Below are positions 60,152-64,000 of a DNA stretch of 64,000 nucleotides, one piece after another. Under the pieces are notes generated by a model that had not been told where the DNA came from, did not search any database, and was given only the letters and a program-made list of their open reading frames with translations. Every line of letters begins with the position of its first letter. Within the stretch, counting starts at the first letter, position 1. Both the position numbers and the translations under genes were made by a program. Origin of the DNA: a virus; the IMG/VR virus record IMGVR_UViG_3300042549_004948, positions 1 through 64,000 of that record; one strand, 5' to 3'.

Positions 60152-63100
60152 ATGAAAAAAAAGCTATTCAAAAAAGTAAGGGGTTTTGAGAATATAAAAT
60201 TAGAACCTACTATAATAAATGATGATCAATTAGATTATCTTGTTCTTTATTTATTAGATTGTATAGATAATAATATAGACGGCGATGTTGTAGAACTAGG
60301 TTGCTTTGTAGGAGAGTCTAGTAAGTATTTAAGAAAATCAATTGAACAATCAGAATCTAGTAAGAAGCTATATGTGTATGATTCATTTGAAGGACTTCCA
60401 GAGTTAACAAAATATGAAGAGGGCACTGGTTGGAGAGAGGGTACTTTAAATACTACGGAAGATATATTAACAAAGAATTTTGTACAGAATGGCTTAGAGC
60501 TTCCAATTATTACTAAATCTTGGTTTAAAGATATACCAAATGAAAGACTCCCAGAAAAAATATCATTTGCTTTTCTTGATGGAGATTTTTATAATTCAAT
60601 ATATGACAGTCTAACTAAAATATATGATAGAGTAGAAAACGGCGGATACATTTGTTTTCATGATTATGATAGAAACGATTTACCAGGAGTGAAAGCTGCT
60701 ATAGTAGACTTCTTCTCAGAAAGGTCTATTAACTATGAAATACTAAAAGTATGTGATCAATTAGCTATAATCAAAAAAAATGAAAAAATAGTATCTTTAA
60801 GTATAGAAAAATATGATAGAGCAAATATAGAATCAGAAGAATCTTTGGACTATTATATAAAAAAATATGGCACAGATAAATCTATAAGTGGATATACTCC
60901 AATGTATGAATGTATATTTGATGATCTTAGATCTGAAAGATTAGCTTTATTAGAAATAGGAATAGGTAGTTTAGATAATCATGTAATAGGAAATTTTATA
61001 CAAACAAAATCAATTTACTATGATCACTATGTACAAGGCGGATCTTTAAGAGTCTGGAGAGATTATTTTCCAAAAGCAGAAATACACGGCATCGATATCG
61101 CAGACGATTGTAAATTTTCAGAAGATAGAATTTCAACATTTATTTGTGATTCTAGAGATAAAAGTGAATGCGATTCGTATCTAAAAGAAAACACTTATGA
61201 TATTATAATTGATGACGGACTCCACAAAGCAAGTGCACAACTTCAAACGTTAAAAAACTTTTTTGATAGAGTTAAAAAAAATGGGTATTATATTATAGAA
61301 GACTTAGGTGGTGGCGGAGATGGAACTAATTTATATGCAGATAGAAAACAAGACGTTATTGATATTATAAAAGATCATGAATGGTTTTTTAAAAATAATT
61401 TTTTAGCTATTAAAAAAACAAATTCAAAAAGAGGAGAGTTATCTTCATTAACAGAATTTAAAAAGGAAAATAATCGTCCTAAATCTGACTTAACAATAGT
61501 TTCTGGATTATGGGATATAGGAAAACAAAATAGATCATTTGATCATTACTTAATGTGCTTTGAAAAATTCCTAGAAATAGATCAAAATCTGTTTTTATTT
61601 ATACCTAAAGAATTAGAAGACTTAGTATGGACCAAAAGAAGTAAACATAACACAAGAATAAAAATAGTTGAATTAGAAGATGTTAAAAATCTATATGGTC
61701 CTTTTTGGGATAGGACACAAGAAATAAGAAAGTCTGAAGACTGGATTAATCAAGCAAATTGGTTAGCTAACTCTCCACAAGGATCTCTTGAGTGGTATAA
61801 TCCTATTGTGATGTCTAAACTTGCAATACTTCATGATGCTAGCATTTATAATCCATTTAGAACAGAGAATTTTATTTGGTTAGATGCTGGAATTAGTAAT
61901 ACTATAAACTATAATTTATTAATAGAATCTGATTTCTTTGATAAGCTACCATCATATCTAGATCCATTCTTATTTATTCAATATCCATATCCATATTATA
62001 ATAAAGGTATCGGAGAAGTACATGGTTTTAATTGGGAAAAACTAAATGAATATGCCGGTGGAGTTGTTGAGTGGATTAGTAGAGGTGGATTATTTGGAGG
62101 AAAAAAAGAAGTTATCTCTGATGTTAATAGTTACTATTGGCACTTGCTAGATAATAGTCTGAATGAAAACTTAATGGGAACAGAGGAAAGTCTGTTTTCT
62201 ATTCTAGCAAAGAAATACCCTGAGATATTTAGAACTTCAAAAATAAATATAAATGGGCATATTCAAGAATTTGTAGAAGCAGTTATAAATAATACGGCAG
62301 TACTAGATCCTATTCCTGAAGATAGGATAAAAAGCAAACACAAATTTGTAAATGTAGATAATTTAAAGGTCAGTCTTTATATGCTTACGTTTAACTTCCC
62401 GCATCAAGTTGAACACACTATTCAAAAATGGTTGAAGCATGAGAAGTGGATAACTAATACCAGAAATATACTTATAGATAATTCTACAAACGATGAAGCT
62501 AGAATAGCTAATGCAGAAATTTGTAAGAAGTATAATTTTGAGCATATAATAACAAATGAAAATACTGGGATCAATGGCGGTAGATTTAGAGCGGCTCAAC
62601 ACTTTCAAGAATCGGATAGCGATTACTATATATTCTTAGAAGACGATATGGGAATAAACTCTCCTAGTGATACTACATTTTGTAGAAATGGATTTAGAAG
62701 GCACATTCCGAACTTATATGATAGGGTTTTAAAAATAATTCATGATACAGATATAGACTTCTTAAAACTATCTTACACAGAAGTTTACATGGACAATAAT
62801 ATCCAAGTATCTTGGTATAATGTTCCTCAAAATATAAGGTCAGAATTTTGGCCTGACTATGATAAACTGCCAGTGCAAGGTTTAGATCCAAATTGTCCTA
62901 GAACTAAGTTCAATGAAATAGAAGTATTAGACGGATTAAGTTATGCTACAGGAGAGATCTACTATTGTAACTGGCCAACTATATGTGGTAAGAAGGGAAA
63001 CCAGAAAATGTTCTTAGATGTTACGTGGCAAAGTCCTTTTGAACAAACTTGGATGAGTTATATGTATCAAGAAACTAAAAAGGGAAATTTGAAACCTGCG

Positions 63101-63172
63101 GTATTATTGGCCAGCCCAATAGATCATGATAGAATAGCTCACTATAAGCCTGAAGAAAGAAGGGAAAACTAA
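60152..63172 (+). CDS. Four-domain fusion: two methyltransferases and two glycosyltransferase-like domains
   Basis: 1006 residues. (1) ~30-215: TylF/macrocin O-methyltransferase-like, VVELGCFVGESSKYL, LYVYDSFEGLPE, FAFLDGDFYNSI and CFHDYDR. (2) ~228-425: second SAM methyltransferase, LLEIGIGSLDN, HGIDIADDCKF, IIDDGLHKASAQL and YIIEDLGGGG, like demethylmacrocin/rhamnosyl O-methyltransferases. (3) ~446-725: HtrL/YibB (WlaTC)-type putative glycosyltransferase, TIVSGLWDIGKQNRS..., EWYNPIVMSKLAIL and FIWLDAGISNTI. (4) ~731-1006: GT-A/GT2-like with VSLYMLTFNFPHQVEHTIQKWLKH, NTGINGGRFRAAQHF and LEDDMG (829-833). It would cap and extend a glycan in one polypeptide. Domain limits are by eye. Confidence 0.78.
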   Translation: MKKKLFKKVRGFENIKLEPTIINDDQLDYLVLYLLDCIDNNIDGDVVELGCFVGESSKYLRKSIEQSESSKKLYVYDSFEGLPELTKYEEGTGWREGTLNTTEDILTKNFVQNGLELPIITKSWFKDIPNERLPEKISFAFLDGDFYNSIYDSLTKIYDRVENGGYICFHDYDRNDLPGVKAAIVDFFSERSINYEILKVCDQLAIIKKNEKIVSLSIEKYDRANIESEESLDYYIKKYGTDKSISGYTPMYECIFDDLRSERLALLEIGIGSLDNHVIGNFIQTKSIYYDHYVQGGSLRVWRDYFPKAEIHGIDIADDCKFSEDRISTFICDSRDKSECDSYLKENTYDIIIDDGLHKASAQLQTLKNFFDRVKKNGYYIIEDLGGGGDGTNLYADRKQDVIDIIKDHEWFFKNNFLAIKKTNSKRGELSSLTEFKKENNRPKSDLTIVSGLWDIGKQNRSFDHYLMCFEKFLEIDQNLFLFIPKELEDLVWTKRSKHNTRIKIVELEDVKNLYGPFWDRTQEIRKSEDWINQANWLANSPQGSLEWYNPIVMSKLAILHDASIYNPFRTENFIWLDAGISNTINYNLLIESDFFDKLPSYLDPFLFIQYPYPYYNKGIGEVHGFNWEKLNEYAGGVVEWISRGGLFGGKKEVISDVNSYYWHLLDNSLNENLMGTEESLFSILAKKYPEIFRTSKININGHIQEFVEAVINNTAVLDPIPEDRIKSKHKFVNVDNLKVSLYMLTFNFPHQVEHTIQKWLKHEKWITNTRNILIDNSTNDEARIANAEICKKYNFEHIITNENTGINGGRFRAAQHFQESDSDYYIFLEDDMGINSPSDTTFCRNGFRRHIPNLYDRVLKIIHDTDIDFLKLSYTEVYMDNNIQVSWYNVPQNIRSEFWPDYDKLPVQGLDPNCPRTKFNEIEVLDGLSYATGEIYYCNWPTICGKKGNQKMFLDVTWQSPFEQTWMSYMYQETKKGNLKPAVLLASPIDHDRIAHYKPEERREN

Positions 63173-63179
63173 TATTTAT
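63172..63179 (+). promoter_or_regulatory. ATATTTAT motif before gene at 63187
   Basis: Sense-strand ATATTTAT overlaps the stop codon of the fusion gene and ends 7 nt before the ATG at 63187. Late-type regulation would resume after the cassette here. Confidence 0.48.
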
Positions 63180-63186
63180 TCTTGAT

Positions 63187-63492
63187 ATGCCAATAATTAC
63201 ACCAAGACCATACACAGTTTCTTTTGTAGCAGAAAGTACTATATACCAAAATGAGGTTAGATGCTTAGTTAATGAGAATGACTTTAACTATACTCAGAAC
63301 CCATCTGCCGTACAATTAGGAACCTCAGGATCATATATAAATGCCGTAACCGGATCTGATTTTCATCCGTACTCTTCAATGGTAGGATTATATAATGACA
63401 AGGATGAACTTCTAGTCGTAGGTAAATTAGCTAGGCCATATCCAGTACCACAGAACACAGACGTTACCTTTATTATAAGATGGGATTCATAG
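63187..63492 (+). CDS. Small tail-type protein, paralogue of the C-terminus of 46656-47702
   Basis: 101 residues. EVRCLVNENDFNYTQNPSAVQLGTSGSYINAVTGSDFHPYSSMVGLYNDKDELLVVGKLARPYPVPQNTDVTFIIRWD aligns with the last ~85 residues of the structural protein upstream of the stalk genes (YIFVRIKNQDYNYTTNPSF..VGLYNDNNELLAVAKMSKPL..IRVKLDF). It is flanked by ATATTTAT motifs on both sides and stands alone after the glycan cassette, as a free-standing version of the domain. Confidence 0.68.
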   Translation: MPIITPRPYTVSFVAESTIYQNEVRCLVNENDFNYTQNPSAVQLGTSGSYINAVTGSDFHPYSSMVGLYNDKDELLVVGKLARPYPVPQNTDVTFIIRWDS

Positions 63493-63499
63493 TATTCTC

Positions 63500-63507
63500 A
63501 TATTTAT
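63500..63507 (+). promoter_or_regulatory. ATATTTAT motif before nuclease gene
   Basis: Sense-strand ATATTTAT ends 5 nt before the ATG at 63513, in the 20-bp spacer after 63187-63492. Confidence 0.45.
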
Positions 63508-63512
63508 AATAA

Positions 63513-63974
63513 ATGGGTTTTATGAAAAAGTGGTTATATAAAGAATTAGACTCTACTAAGGAGTTTTACACCCTAGAAGATTTTCCTCAAGACACTATTG
63601 GATTCGTATATAAAGTTACTAATATATGTGACGGCCGCATATACGTGGGAAAGAAGGTTCTTTTCAATAATCTAACAAAGACATTAACCAAGAAAGAGAT
63701 CGCGGCATGGTCATCGCCTGGGCGCGTCCCACGCAAGAAGAAGGTGATAAAGGAGTCTGACTGGGAGTCTTATTGGGGAAGCAACAAGCACATAAAAGAG
63801 GATTTAAAGAATCTGGGTGAAAAGTGCTTCACTAGAGAGATCCTGACATTCTGTAAGACTAAGAAACAACTAACCTACTATGAAGTTTATTGGCAAATGA
63901 AATTAGAAGTGCTTGCCATAAACTCTTACAATGATAATATTCAAGGTAGGTTTTATAGAAAGGATCTAGAATAA
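63513..63974 (+). CDS. GIY-YIG-like nuclease
   Basis: 153 residues. The N-terminal core IGFVYKVTNICDGRIYVGKK (29-48) has the two strands of a GIY-YIG domain (GFVY / YVG in place of GIY / YIG). SDWESYWGSNKHIKEDLKNLGEKCFTREIL and KQLTYYEVYWQ (candidate catalytic Glu) continue the fold. A free-standing homing endonuclease is the usual role for such genes in T4-like phages. A small virion or repair nuclease is also possible. A second in-frame ATG lies three codons in. GC is higher and codon choice differs from the glycan genes. Confidence 0.72.
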   Translation: MGFMKKWLYKELDSTKEFYTLEDFPQDTIGFVYKVTNICDGRIYVGKKVLFNNLTKTLTKKEIAAWSSPGRVPRKKKVIKESDWESYWGSNKHIKEDLKNLGEKCFTREILTFCKTKKQLTYYEVYWQMKLEVLAINSYNDNIQGRFYRKDLE

Positions 63975-63975
63975 A

Positions 63976-63998
63976 AAACCCGACCTTACGGGGCCGGG
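63976..63998. terminator. Hairpin terminator at right edge
   Basis: CCCGACC-TTACGG-GGCCGGG-type stem (4 bp, A.C mismatch, 2 bp) starts right after the nuclease stop codon. The six As before it give a U-tract on the minus strand, so it ends leftward transcription. The plus-strand tail lies beyond the window. It is likely bidirectional. Confidence 0.65.
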
Positions 63999-64000
63999 AA

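Overview
The window is a contiguous 64 kb piece of a T4-like myovirus (contractile-tail Caudoviricetes) genome. It is AT-rich and densely coding, with many 1-nt (TAATG, TAGTG) or 4-nt (ATGA) overlaps between genes. Start codons follow A/T-rich leaders with no Shine-Dalgarno sequence I could see. Together with the fibre repeat style (GSFTGSLFGTASWA.., SHAEG), this suggests a Bacteroidota (flavobacterium-like) host. The host assignment is an inference.

Layout. The left half (1 to 31795) is transcribed leftward. In transcription order it carries a zinc/TOPRIM primase and a PD-(D/E)XK nuclease, then about 17 small proteins and enzymes, then a T4-order head module: terminase gp17, portal gp20, three prohead-associated genes, protease gp21, scaffold gp22 and capsid gp23. 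A clear terminator follows the capsid gene. Next come PhoH, neck and tail-completion proteins gp13, gp14 and gp15, and a cluster of tail-fibre genes, one ending in a Peptidase_S74 chaperone. A 356-bp divergent spacer (31796-32151) separates this from the rightward half. That half holds a few regulatory genes (glutaredoxin-like, HD hydrolase, gp55-like late sigma), the baseplate genes (gp5-like hub/spike, gp25, gp6, gp7-like) and adhesin-like structural genes. It ends with a 12-kb glycan cassette, a small tail-protein paralogue and a GIY-YIG nuclease. Tail sheath and tube genes are not in the window.

Two systems stand out. (1) Four proteins between primase and terminase begin with the 10-residue pattern MIKLxD[IL]LxE. 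Its length and layout match the T4 capsid-targeting peptide (MKTYQEF-I-x-E) that gp21 removes after [LI]xE. Several neighbours carry looser versions, and many have very basic tails. I infer a set of packaged, protease-processed internal proteins that includes a P-loop kinase and a nucleotidyltransferase. (2) Two structural proteins carry long Thr-Pro-Ser hexapeptide stalks (TPSISV-type), one more than 350 residues long. Directly downstream lie two paralogous glycosyltransferases of the GlcNAc (Skp1 GnT1-like) family, a 3-dehydratase with the E1-type Cys pattern and His-for-Lys swap, an SDR reductase, a carbamoyltransferase, further transferase-like genes and a 1006-residue protein with two methyltransferase-like and two glycosyltransferase-like domains. 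I infer that the phage decorates its own stalks with a modified, possibly 3,6-dideoxy, sugar.

Expression. The 8-mer ATATTTAT occurs in the sense orientation upstream of 15 genes on both strands, including just after the capsid terminator and before phoH. It is my candidate late promoter for the gp55-like sigma factor. A second, longer promoter-like element is nearly identical in the divergent spacer and before the glycan cassette.
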